Shown: in pieces, positions 26,897 to 34,703 of the stretch
Layout of the letters: each line of letters starts with the position of its first letter
Numbering within the stretch: the stretch's first letter is position 1
DNA from: JAGQNK01 sp964573155
GTDB lineage: Bacteria > Patescibacteriota > Saccharimonadia > Saccharimonadales > JAGQNK01
DNA length: 61,141 bases
Direction of reading: 5' to 3'
NCBI GenBank assembly: GCA_964573155.1
Contig: CAZNIN010000002.1
Coordinates: 1 to 61,141, forward strand
Notes under the pieces: generated by a model
What the model saw: only the letters and a program-made list of their open reading frames with translations
Told to the model about the DNA's origin: nothing
Database searches by the model: none
Program-made: the position numbers and the translations under genes

Positions 26897-27517
26897 TTAA
26901 GCCCCGCTGGATATATCTTTAATAATAGCTTCTTTGTTCTCTTCTAGATTAGAGAGTATAAATTCAAGTTGATTGTTCAGATCAATCTGATCACCAACCG
27001 CCGCCAAAACATAGTGGTTGACGATATCTGCCATATTCTCTTCAAAGTGTTTCGTCATTCGAGCCTTCTCCTCTGCAAACTCATCTGCGAGCTGCTGACT
27101 CATAACTTTGTGCTGTTGCTCTATGGCGTCTTGTGTTCTCGTGATTGCCTCGACGGCTAAGTCTTTTGCGTCCGTAATGGATTCTTCGTACTTTGCAAAC
27201 TCTTGCTGCAGTTTTTTGGTAACTTCTTCTTTGAGGAATTCATTAAGTTGTGAGGTCGTTAGTCGTAGATCCTGCTGCAGAAACATGGCGTTCTCGCCGA
27301 TGATTTTTTCGAAGTGCAGTCGGCCACGGTTTCGCAGCTCCTCGCGAAAGGTCTCGCTAAACAGGTGCTCAACATCACGCTCAGCCATCTCCGTATACGG
27401 ATCTTGGCCTTTTTTGCTTTTTTTACCCCCACCACCACCTTGCAACGCCATCCAAACAAATGCAGCAGTACTCGCTATCAAGCTACCGACAATGAGGATT
27501 AGTTGCCAGAATTCCAC
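26897..27517 (-). CDS. atpF: F0 b-like stator subunit
   Basis: A 206-residue protein with one N-terminal membrane segment (LILIVGSLIASTAAFVWMAL), a Gly-rich and Lys-rich hinge (GGGGGKKSKKGQ) and a long charged helical region to the C terminus, as in F-type b subunits. The Gly-Lys hinge is unusual. The GTG start has GGTGGGAG about 9 bases upstream. First gene of the F1 operon; its own promoter lies about 35 bases upstream, so the usual upstream a and c genes are not part of this transcript. Confidence 0.75.
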   Translation of the reverse strand: MEFWQLILIVGSLIASTAAFVWMALQGGGGGKKSKKGQDPYTEMAERDVEHLFSETFREELRNRGRLHFEKIIGENAMFLQQDLRLTTSQLNEFLKEEVTKKLQQEFAKYEESITDAKDLAVEAITRTQDAIEQQHKVMSQQLADEFAEEKARMTKHFEENMADIVNHYVLAAVGDQIDLNNQLEFILSNLEENKEAIIKDISSGA

Positions 27518-27547
27518 TTGCGCGCGTCTCCCACCTTATTGCTCATG

Positions 27548-27575
27548 CTTATACTTTGGTAAAACTATAACGCAA
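27548..27575 (-). promoter_or_regulatory. Promoter of the F1 ATPase operon
   Basis: On the minus strand TTGCGT (27575-27570), a 16-base spacer and TATAAG (27553-27548). Transcription would start about 24 bases before the atpF GTG. Confidence 0.55.
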
Positions 27576-27659
27576 ATATGGCTAATATGAAAGTGGAACT
27601 TCACATAGTGATGGGCTGTAAGGCAAGAAAATAAAACACGATGACGACTTAAGCACTTG

Positions 27660-27767
27660 CTACAAAAAGTAAAAAGGCCCGGAGACACTTAAAACAACAA
27701 GCACGACGAGGGCCATTAGCGCCATGATTCGAGGAGTAGTAATCTTTTGTTTAATTTTTGTTTTCAT
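27660..27767 (-). CDS. Possible 35-residue membrane peptide
   Basis: A short frame 18 bases after the cysteine desulfurase stop encodes a basic N terminus (MKTKIKQKITTPR) and one hydrophobic segment (MALMALVVLVVLSVSGPFYFL). This is the layout of a small single-pass membrane peptide. No Shine-Dalgarno sequence is clear. The end of the frame coincides with GGCCC/GGGCC followed by TTTTT, a possible weak terminator, so the frame may be chance. Confidence 0.35.
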   Translation of the reverse strand: MKTKIKQKITTPRIMALMALVVLVVLSVSGPFYFL

Positions 27768-27785
27768 GACTATTTACGACAAGCA

Positions 27786-28928
27786 TTATACGACGAGACG
27801 AGCCAGGATGTCTACCGTGGTATGTATATCAGACGCTTGCGTCTGGCTACCCATCGTAAATCGAAGCGAGCTTTGCGCCTGGGTCTCCGAAAGTCCGATT
27901 GCCTTAAGGACATGCGACGGCTCATCACTGCTTGCACTGCATGCTGATCCAGCTGCAGCCTGAACGCCCGCTTCATCAAGTGCCATAATCAGTCGTTCAT
28001 TGTCAGTATTCGGGATCGTGATATGCACGTTGTTAGGCAGACGATATTTCATAGATCCATTCACATGCGCTTGAGGCAGTTTTGTGTTCACCTCATGAAA
28101 AAATGTCTTCTGAAGGGCGGCGATGCGAATACTTTCATCGATCCGTCGTGATTGGGCATCATCAAGTGCCGCCGCCAGACCAATGATGCCAGGCACATTC
28201 TCTGTGCCACTTCTCATCCCCATTTCCTGACCTCCGCCCTGTAATTGCGGCGCAAGCTGAACAATCGATCGAACATAGAGCGCACCGCTCTGCTTCGGGC
28301 CATACATCTTGCCGCCGTTTATACTCATCATATCAACCCCGAGGCGCGCAGCGTGCAGATCCAAGTAAAGCGGAGCTTGACATGCATCTGTATGAAAAAA
28401 TAGAGGCCGCTTATTGCCTTGGTCTTTGCGACGTTGTCGCATTTGCTGGATTAATGCCGCAACTTGTCTTATTGGTTGAATGGTACCGATTTCATTATTG
28501 GCGTACATCACACTAATAAGCACCGTTTTGTCATCAATAATTCTCCCAAGTGCTTCAATATCTATTCGCCCATCCCCCAACACACTTGCTTCGCGGCATT
28601 CATATTGATGAGCAGGACCAAGCACCGACTCATGCTCAATTGCACTCACGATCACATTGGCATCTGGGTACTTGCGCATGATTCCATGAACTGCCATATT
28701 ATTCGCTTCTGTACCCCCGGCAGTGAATATGACTTCCGCTGGACGGGCTCCGAAATGACCCGCGACACGTTTTCGCGCGTTAGCCACATCCCTGGCAACA
28801 TCCTTGGCGCCCAGATACAAAGATGAAGGATTATAATACGTATCAGAAAAATATGGCATCATTACCGAAAGAACGCTCGATGACACCGGCGTTGCTGCAG
28901 CATAATCCATGTAAATCGGTTGTTTCAT
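27786..28928 (-). CDS. Cysteine desulfurase (IscS/NifS family)
   Basis: A 380-residue PLP enzyme that takes sulfur from cysteine for tRNA thiolation and Fe-S clusters. Seen: MDYAAATPV at the N terminus, FTAGGTEANNMAVHG near 70, HTDACQAPLYLDLH near 184, the PLP-Lys region SINGGKMYGPKQSGALYVR, and the catalytic Cys in GSACSASSDEPSHVLKAIG near 328. The PLP-lysine neighbour is Gly rather than the more usual His. It is the likely sulfur source for MnmA. Confidence 0.95.
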   Translation of the reverse strand: MKQPIYMDYAAATPVSSSVLSVMMPYFSDTYYNPSSLYLGAKDVARDVANARKRVAGHFGARPAEVIFTAGGTEANNMAVHGIMRKYPDANVIVSAIEHESVLGPAHQYECREASVLGDGRIDIEALGRIIDDKTVLISVMYANNEIGTIQPIRQVAALIQQMRQRRKDQGNKRPLFFHTDACQAPLYLDLHAARLGVDMMSINGGKMYGPKQSGALYVRSIVQLAPQLQGGGQEMGMRSGTENVPGIIGLAAALDDAQSRRIDESIRIAALQKTFFHEVNTKLPQAHVNGSMKYRLPNNVHITIPNTDNERLIMALDEAGVQAAAGSACSASSDEPSHVLKAIGLSETQAQSSLRFTMGSQTQASDIHTTVDILARLVV

Positions 28929-28960
28929 ATACTCAAGACTAACAGATATCAGAGATCATG

Positions 28961-29332
28961 TTAGGCAACAAAAGAATAGAGCTCGTCGTTGATGCGTCGC
29001 TTATATAGTTCGGCTGCGTTCAAGAGATTGCGCGCTTCCTGTTCGGATACTGGCTTATACTGACCGTTTTGAGACTTTACCAAACCGTTTGGCCGTACAT
29101 CATAGCGCGTCGTTGCATATTGATGCTGCCCATTCTGATCAATCCATTCTTCGTGCCATACCCACGTATGTTCATCAAGGCAAAAAAACTCACGACGGCC
29201 ACCAGCTTGTACCGGACCGAAAACTTCCCCGCCGATCTTGGCTTCGTGGCGCAGTAATTTACGATACAGATCAGCCTTACGCTGCGCATCTTTCTGGGCT
29301 GATAAATTGGTGATGACTTTCTTGAGTAGCAC
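28961..29332 (-). CDS. Uncharacterised 123-residue protein
   Basis: Not recognised. Soluble, rich in charged and aromatic residues (FFCLDEHTWVWHEEWID; YATTRYDVRPNGLVK). N-terminal 35 residues are basic and helical. It starts 1 base after the stop of the gene before it (29334) and precedes the cysteine desulfurase by 32 bases, so it belongs to a unit running from nadD to the desulfurase. Confidence 0.7.
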   Translation of the reverse strand: MLLKKVITNLSAQKDAQRKADLYRKLLRHEAKIGGEVFGPVQAGGRREFFCLDEHTWVWHEEWIDQNGQHQYATTRYDVRPNGLVKSQNGQYKPVSEQEARNLLNAAELYKRRINDELYSFVA

Positions 29333-29333
29333 T

Positions 29334-29786
29334 TTATCTCATTCCTGATAAGTTGCCGTTATATCGATTATCAGCGATTTGGGTTATATAAGACACGTGG
29401 CTTTGAACCTCAGTTGGCGGCGGCACTGCAGGAGACCTCGGGTTTCTGTCTTCAATGACAGGACTATTGTCTGTGATCGTCTGCAATTGCTCACGAGCGC
29501 CAGCGCCCATCGCAGCCTGTTGTTCAGCCGCCTGACGAGCAATCGCCTCAGCCTCAGCAACTGGGCTATAGCTGCTTGGTGTCATTTCCTGGGCGGTAGC
29601 GTACTGCTGCACTTCCAATGAAGGCGACACGAGCCCCATAGCGCGGTATATATTTTCGACACCTCTTCGGGTAATCTCTTGTCGCTGCCGAGCAACCTCA
29701 AAAGCACCGCCCATTTCGGGGTTGGTGTCTCGTAGCGCTTCTCTAGAATCAAATCCTTGCTGATTCGTGCTGTGGTTGCCGAACAT
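29334..29786 (-). CDS. Uncharacterised 150-residue low-complexity protein
   Basis: Starts at the ATG at 29786 with TAGGAG 5 bases upstream (an upstream frame to 29819 overlaps tatD and is rejected). Ala/Gln/Glu-rich, with a probable helix through AEAEAIARQAAEQQAAMG and a Pro-rich C-terminal part. No membrane segment or known motif. Co-transcribed with tatD, whose stop is 7 bases away. Confidence 0.65.
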   Translation of the reverse strand: MFGNHSTNQQGFDSREALRDTNPEMGGAFEVARQRQEITRRGVENIYRAMGLVSPSLEVQQYATAQEMTPSSYSPVAEAEAIARQAAEQQAAMGAGAREQLQTITDNSPVIEDRNPRSPAVPPPTEVQSHVSYITQIADNRYNGNLSGMR

Positions 29787-29793
29787 AATACTC

Positions 29794-30564
29794 CTAAATA
29801 TCAAATAAGTTGCGGGCATTTTGTGTCGTTGCTGCAGCTATTTCTTCCAACGACTCCCCTCGTAAATCGCTCAAGAATGTGGCCGTCAACACGACATGCC
29901 TTGGCTCGCACACTTTACCACGAAATGGAACAGGGGTCAAGAACGGCGCATCGGTTTCCAGCAACAATCTATCCAACGGTACTTTTTTGGCGGCCGCCAG
30001 TTGCAATCTGTCTTTCGTAAATGTCATGATGCCATTCAGTCCAATATACAGCCCGCGCTTTACTGCCTGATCCAATTCTCTCTCGGTAGCCGTGAAGCTA
30101 TGCACAACCCCGCGAATGTCAGGATATTCATCAATTATCGGCCACATGTCATCGAACGCATCGCGAATATGGAAGATCACTGGTAAGTTGTGTTCTTTTG
30201 CCAAGTCGAGCTGAAAACGCAGTAATTTTTGCTGGTTCTCACGCAGCGAATGTTCGTAGTAATAATCCAACCCAATTTCACCGATAGCAACTACTTTTGG
30301 CTTATTGGCAAGGCTGCGGAATTTTTGCAACGCCTCATGATCATGCACATACCGATCCGCTTCGTGCGGATGCAATCCAATAGTCGCCCACACGTCTTCA
30401 TGCCGAGCGGCATATTCTATAGCCAGCGTACTATCTTTTAGTGTGCAGCCAACGCAAATCAAACGATTCACACCCTCATCGGCTGCCGTAGCACGCACTT
30501 CATCTGGGTCGAGTTGGTAGTCAGGAAAATGAATGTGGCAATGAGTGTCAATAAATTCTGTCAT
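29794..30564 (-). CDS. tatD: TatD family metal-dependent DNase/hydrolase
   Basis: A 256-residue TIM-barrel hydrolase. The metal ligands are in place: FIDTHCHIHF at residue 4, IGEIGLDYYYEH near 95, PVIFHIRDAF near 130, VVHSFTA near 154 and LLLETDAPFLTP near 203. TatD proteins act as 3'-5' exonucleases or D-aminoacyl-tRNA deacylases in different species. It follows nadD by 5 bases. Confidence 0.95.
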   Translation of the reverse strand: MTEFIDTHCHIHFPDYQLDPDEVRATAADEGVNRLICVGCTLKDSTLAIEYAARHEDVWATIGLHPHEADRYVHDHEALQKFRSLANKPKVVAIGEIGLDYYYEHSLRENQQKLLRFQLDLAKEHNLPVIFHIRDAFDDMWPIIDEYPDIRGVVHSFTATERELDQAVKRGLYIGLNGIMTFTKDRLQLAAAKKVPLDRLLLETDAPFLTPVPFRGKVCEPRHVVLTATFLSDLRGESLEEIAAATTQNARNLFDI

Positions 30565-30569
30565 TAATC

Positions 30570-31157
30570 CTATTGTACAGCTGCATACAAGCCCTGCTTA
30601 GTTACAAACTGCGCAATAGGATCACTTACGTAATGACTAATTGGATGCTTTTCCCGTATGGCTTCTCTGACTTTGGATGATGAAATTCCCTTTTTGGACT
30701 CAGCAACCTCAAGGTGGCGTACGTTTTCAGTCTCTGGCGGTAAGCTATACCCCTGTCGTGCCACTACCAGCATACCGAGCGTCATACGAAGCTTCTCGCC
30801 GTTTTCCCATGTGTGCATATTGGCATAGCTATCTGCCCCGAACACAAACCAAAACTTTTTCTCAGGATACGCCTCGCTAAGAGCCTTGACCGTTGTGTAT
30901 GTCATGGTTGGTTGGGGCAAACGTAATTCAAAATCACTGATCGTCAACTTGTGATGATTGTGAAAAACTTCTTGCTGCAAGAGCCCCAGCATCGCCAGAC
31001 GCGCTTGGTCAGACTCCATCCCTGGCTTATCACGCCGCACCCCTGAAGGCATAAGCCAAACCTCATCTATATCCTTGCGCTGTAGACAAGCCCTGACAAT
31101 TCCTTCATGGGCCAGCGTAGGAGGGTCGAATGTTCCGCCAAAAACTGCAACTTCCAT
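30570..31157 (-). CDS. nadD: Nicotinate-nucleotide adenylyltransferase
   Basis: A 195-residue enzyme making NaAD from NaMN and ATP. The nucleotidyltransferase motif VAVFGGTFDPPTLAHEG lies at the N terminus and the second motif GISSSKVREAIRE near residue 160. The true start is the ATG at 31157, with AAAGGAG 8 bases upstream; a frame reaching 31292 would run through the operators. It is divergent from nadE, with two TAGTGT-N7-ACACTA palindromes in between, so both are probably controlled by the NrtR protein encoded at 32302. Confidence 0.96.
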   Translation of the reverse strand: MEVAVFGGTFDPPTLAHEGIVRACLQRKDIDEVWLMPSGVRRDKPGMESDQARLAMLGLLQQEVFHNHHKLTISDFELRLPQPTMTYTTVKALSEAYPEKKFWFVFGADSYANMHTWENGEKLRMTLGMLVVARQGYSLPPETENVRHLEVAESKKGISSSKVREAIREKHPISHYVSDPIAQFVTKQGLYAAVQ

Positions 31158-31175
31158 CCGTGACTCCTTTTTACA

Positions 31176-31242
31176 TAGTGTTATATTGACACTAATTATA
31201 TAGTGTCGTATATTTTTAGTAAATAGTGTAATCACAACACTA
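31176..31242. promoter_or_regulatory. NrtR-type operators and divergent nadD/nadE promoters
   Basis: Two 19-base palindromes TAGTGT-N7-ACACTA lie at 31176-31194 and 31224-31242. A further TAGTGT at 31201-31206 pairs with ACACTA at 31189-31194 to give a perfect 20-base palindrome (31188-31207). The nadE promoter is TTGACA (31186-31191), 17 bases, TATATT (31209-31214). The nadD promoter on the minus strand is TTTACT (31223-31218), 17 bases, TATAAT (31200-31195). Operators cover both promoters, as expected for repression. Confidence 0.8.
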
Positions 31243-31290
31243 TCGGCATAGTGGATTTGTCCTCGGCCTAATAACACAAGGGAGTAATAC

Positions 31291-32258
31291 ATGAACGCAC
31301 TACGTCAGGAAATTATCACCGAGTTGGGCGTCAAGCCAACCATTAACCTAGCGCAAGAAATAGCTCAGCGTACCGCTTTCCTTGCGGACTATCTGGCAGA
31401 GTCCGGATTACGCGGGTATGCACTTGGTATCTCCGGAGGGCAAGATTCTTTATTAGCGGGCTGGCTGGGCCAACGTGCTGTCACCTTGCAGCAATCACGG
31501 GGGCATGAAGTAGCCTTTCATGCTCTGCTGCTGCCTTACGGTCAGCAGGCCGACCGAGATGATGCACTCCTAGCCTGTGACTTTATTCGGCCTGATGTCA
31601 TCCATGACTTGGACATACAGGCGGGAACCGATGCCTTTGCCGCTACATTTGCCAAAAGTGAAGCCTCCGAGCTGACAGATTTTGATAAAGGTAACGTAAA
31701 AGCCAGAATNNNNNNNNNNNNNNNNNNNNNNNNNNNNNNNNNNNNNNNNNNNNNNNNNNNNNNNNNNNNNNNNNNNNNNNNNNNNNNNNNNNNNNNNNNN
31801 NNNNNNNNNAAAGTGAAGCCTCCGAGCTGACAGATTTTGATAAAGGTAACGTAAAAGCCAGAATGCGTATGATCGCGCATTATGCCATTGCCGGCGCTAA
31901 CCAGCTACTTGTTCTGGGTACCGATCACGCCGCTGAAGCTGTTACAGGGTTCTACACCAAGTACGGTGACGGAGGTGCTGATATTTTGCCGCTTGCCGGA
32001 TTATCAAAACGTCAAGGCCGCCAGATACTCAGCGCAGTTGGCGTACCTGATATTTTCGTCACCAAGCAACCGACAGCCGATCTGTTAGACGGTCGCCCTG
32101 GCCAGACTGATGAGCACGAACTGGGAATCACCTATGAAGAAATAGATGACTATCTCGAAGGACGGCCGGTAAACGATGACGTGGCAGCTACAATTGAACA
32201 ACGGTACCAAGCCACCAGGCACAAAAGGGCTATGCCAGTCGCTTACACCCCGTCATAG
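31291..32258 (+). CDS. nadE: Ammonia-dependent NAD synthetase (split by a spurious gap)
   Basis: Converts NaAD to NAD with ammonia. The PP-loop ALGISGGQDSLLAGWL is near residue 45; downstream motifs are LLVLGTDHAAEAVTGFYTKYGDGG, LPLAGLSKRQGRQIL and the ligand region KQPTADLLDGRPGQTDE. The run of 100 N at 31710-31809 is flanked by the same 55 bases (31655-31709 and 31810-31864). Collapsing the copies gives one uninterrupted protein of about 270 residues, so the gene is intact. No glutaminase domain is present. AGGGAG precedes the ATG by 6 bases. Confidence 0.95.
31710..31809. other. Assembly gap, probably spurious
   Basis: One hundred N between two identical 55-base sequences. The pattern is an unmerged contig overlap of one k-mer length, not missing DNA. 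Confidence 0.9.
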
Positions 32259-32301
32259 GTACCGGTTGGTAAAATCATCCTAAAACACATAAACTTATTG
32301 T

Positions 32302-32982
32302 ATGGACTACGCGAACGAATATATCCCTCCGATACTGACTGTTGATACGGTGATTTTTCAGTTGATCGATGATGAGCTGTTTGTGCTGCTCATCAAACGC
32401 TCTGCCGAACCGTTCCAAAACACTTGGGCATTACCTGGTGGCTATAACGCAGCTGGCGAAACGACAGGCGACGCCATGGAGCGTGTACTCAAAACCAAGG
32501 CTGGCATTGAAGTACAAGATCTTAAGCTCGTGGAACAACTGTACACCTTCGACACTATCGCACGCGATCCGAGAGGGCACGCCGTATCAGTCACCTATAT
32601 GGGCATGGGCAAGGATCTTATCCCGGAAGGCAGCAAGACTACCCAAACACCGCAGTTTTTCCCGGTCAACGAATTGCCCGAGTTGGCCTATGATCATGAA
32701 GACATCATTCGCTACGCGCACGAACGGCTCCAGTCCAAAATCACCTATACGAACGCCGTATTTGCTTTACTTGATCCTCTCTTTACACTATCCCAGCTGC
32801 AAGCAGCCTACGAAGCTATCCTCTGTCATTCGCTCGACAAGCGCAATTTTCGTAAAAAGTTCTTGAGCCTGGGACTCATTCGCGCCACAAACGAATACTT
32901 CAAATCAGGCGCCCATCGGCCAGCCCGACTCTACACGTTCAATAGTCAAAAATTAGAAGCCTTATCTCGCAGCTTTGACTAA
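32302..32982 (+). CDS. nrtR: NrtR, Nudix-related repressor of NAD metabolism
   Basis: A 226-residue protein with an N-terminal Nudix-like domain (VDTVIFQLIDDELFVLLIKR; NTWALPGGYNAAGE) and a C-terminal winged helix (FTLSQLQAAYEAILCHSLDKRNFRKKFLSLGLI), the architecture of NrtR, which senses ADP-ribose and represses NAD genes. The Nudix box is degenerate (GDAMERVLKTKAGIE in place of the REXXEE core), fitting a sensor rather than an enzyme. It lies 43 bases after nadE and probably shares its promoter, giving autoregulation. Confidence 0.92.
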   Translation: MDYANEYIPPILTVDTVIFQLIDDELFVLLIKRSAEPFQNTWALPGGYNAAGETTGDAMERVLKTKAGIEVQDLKLVEQLYTFDTIARDPRGHAVSVTYMGMGKDLIPEGSKTTQTPQFFPVNELPELAYDHEDIIRYAHERLQSKITYTNAVFALLDPLFTLSQLQAAYEAILCHSLDKRNFRKKFLSLGLIRATNEYFKSGAHRPARLYTFNSQKLEALSRSFD

Positions 32983-33009
32983 CCGTTTGACAAACGCAGC
33001 GGCCATTCA

Positions 33010-33864
33010 CTACGCCCTATGATGTTCCCGCGCACTTTCATCATCAGAAAATATACGAGGTACCGCCTCTACTTGTGCAGACAAATCATCCCCGGAGAAA
33101 CGCCGCTTACCCTGAAGCTTGACCCACTCGCCGCCAAACGGTGACGAATCTATATCATCCGGTCGAATTATCTTGCGCCACGTTAGTGATTTTGACACAT
33201 CTTCAGGGTCATCGGGATTTGCACGGCTGTACCACAAGATACTGCAGTTAGTGAGTCTTTGAGCTTTGTCTTCATCTGCCTCTTCCCACTCTTCGGGCAA
33301 CATACGCTCAATAACGTAGCGGGCGACCCACATAAACTCGCCATGGGTCACGGCAATCACGCGGTTATCTTCCTGCTCTCTATGTAGTGTTTCTTGCCAG
33401 TCACGATATCTCAAAAGCACCTCGCTCATGAGTGCTTCACCGCCATCCGGCCGCCACCGCAGCGAAGACAGGGATCGCATCCGTTCAGAATGAGGGAAAT
33501 GTTTAGCACGCTCACTTGGCAATACGCTGTTATACACCCCCCAGTCGCGCTCGGGCAAGCGATCATCGCTCAACCATTGACACGCAGCACCGCCTATATG
33601 TAGAGCAGTCTCACGCGTCCGAATATATGGTGAGACATATCGCTCATCAAAGGCTTCACTAACCTCGCCAAATTGCTCGCTCAACCATTGACCCGCCGCC
33701 TGAGCCTGCTCCACACCTTTCGGCGATAATCGATACTGCCAGTCATGCGTCTCCATGAAGCGCGGGGGGATCTCTATGCCTTCTCCGTACTTAAACGCTC
33801 GCTGCACAAGATTTCCTTCCGATTCTCCGTGCCTGACAAACACAAGATCTCTTGGCATTCCCAT
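33010..33864 (-). CDS. Histidine phosphatase (phosphoglycerate mutase-like)
   Basis: A 284-residue branch of the histidine phosphatase superfamily. The phosphorylated His lies in FVRHGESEGN at residue 9, supporting Arg in RTRETALHIG, and the second His in AVTHGEFMWV near 183. It is longer than typical 200-residue family members and has an unrelated C-terminal tail. A good AGGAGG precedes the ATG by 5 bases. It sits inside the NAD block and diverges from pncA, but its substrate is unknown. Confidence 0.82.
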   Translation of the reverse strand: MGMPRDLVFVRHGESEGNLVQRAFKYGEGIEIPPRFMETHDWQYRLSPKGVEQAQAAGQWLSEQFGEVSEAFDERYVSPYIRTRETALHIGGAACQWLSDDRLPERDWGVYNSVLPSERAKHFPHSERMRSLSSLRWRPDGGEALMSEVLLRYRDWQETLHREQEDNRVIAVTHGEFMWVARYVIERMLPEEWEEADEDKAQRLTNCSILWYSRANPDDPEDVSKSLTWRKIIRPDDIDSSPFGGEWVKLQGKRRFSGDDLSAQVEAVPRIFSDDESAREHHRA

Positions 33865-33941
33865 GACTACCTCCTGTAGTTATTCGAGTGAAACGTCTGA
33901 ATTTTAGAGTACGCCTCTATAAAAAGGATAACAAACACAAT

Positions 33942-34009
33942 TAGTGTTGACAATACACTTTCTTTGCCATACACTTCTTTGCAACATACATAGTGTATGT
34001 TAAACACTA
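33942..34009. promoter_or_regulatory. NrtR-type operators and pncA promoter
   Basis: Palindromes TAGTGT-N7-ACACTT (33942-33960) and TAGTGT-N7-ACACTA (33991-34009) repeat the pattern and spacing found before nadE. The promoter TTGACA (33947-33952), 17 bases, TACACT (33970-33975) overlaps the first; the second lies just after the predicted start of transcription. Confidence 0.78.
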
Positions 34010-34028
34010 AGTAAAAAGGAGCCTTGTT

Positions 34029-34691
34029 ATGGAAACAATAGCACTAGGAATCATAGACGCCCAGCGCGGCTTCATGCCTGCCGAAGAAGGCGAACGTTTA
34101 GGACTCCCTGGTTTTGGTGAGCTCGGAGTAAACAATGGAGAACGTATTGTACCAAAAATAAATGCCCTGCTTGGTGCTTTTGCGGTACGCAATTTACCCA
34201 CCTTCACGACCCAGGATTGGCACCCAGTGGACACTGCGCATTTTGCCGACGAGCCAAACTTTAACACTTCATGGCCCGTTCACTGCGTAGCTTACACCGA
34301 AGGCGCAAAAATTCATCCTGGCATTAACTTGCCCGAAAACAGTACTGCTTTTTATAAAGGCCGAGAAAAACTCGAGCGCGGCGAGGACGACACCAGCTAT
34401 AGCGGATTCAACGCTATTCGGTTCTCTGATGATCTTGAGCTTCCTGTTTGGCTTGAGAGAAAACAAGTCACTACTGTGGCGCTTGGCGGCCTCGCGCTTG
34501 ATTACTGCGTCAAAGCAACAGCACTAGATTTACGCCAAAAAATGGGGCTCGACGTCATTGTCATAGCAGATACTACCGCACCTGTAGCCCAAGAAACTGG
34601 CTTGCAGGCAATTGACGAACTGGAGGCAAGCGGCGTACAGATCGAAACCACAGACGAAATACTAAGAAAGCTAACTGCAACAGCAGCATAA
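34029..34691 (+). CDS. pncA: Nicotinamidase
   Basis: A 220-residue isochorismatase-fold enzyme that hydrolyses nicotinamide to nicotinate. Catalytic Asp in GIIDAQRGFM, metal site FTTQDWHPVDTAHF, catalytic Lys in AFYKGREKLE and catalytic Cys in LALDYCVKATALDL are all visible. AAAGGAGCC lies 6-7 bases before the ATG. It starts the pncA-pncB-Nudix unit (12-base gap, then an overlap) behind NrtR-type operators. Confidence 0.96.
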   Translation: METIALGIIDAQRGFMPAEEGERLGLPGFGELGVNNGERIVPKINALLGAFAVRNLPTFTTQDWHPVDTAHFADEPNFNTSWPVHCVAYTEGAKIHPGINLPENSTAFYKGREKLERGEDDTSYSGFNAIRFSDDLELPVWLERKQVTTVALGGLALDYCVKATALDLRQKMGLDVIVIADTTAPVAQETGLQAIDELEASGVQIETTDEILRKLTATAA

Positions 34692-34703
34692 AGGAGCGCT
34701 AAG

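Noticed and set aside
27724..27963. Plus-strand 79-codon frame preceded by GAGGAG-like bases
   Set aside because: Most of it is antisense to the cysteine desulfurase C terminus and it has no protein-like pattern of its own.
31158..31292. Upstream extension of nadD to 31292
   Set aside because: It would translate the operators; the ATG at 31157 has a Shine-Dalgarno sequence and begins the family sequence.
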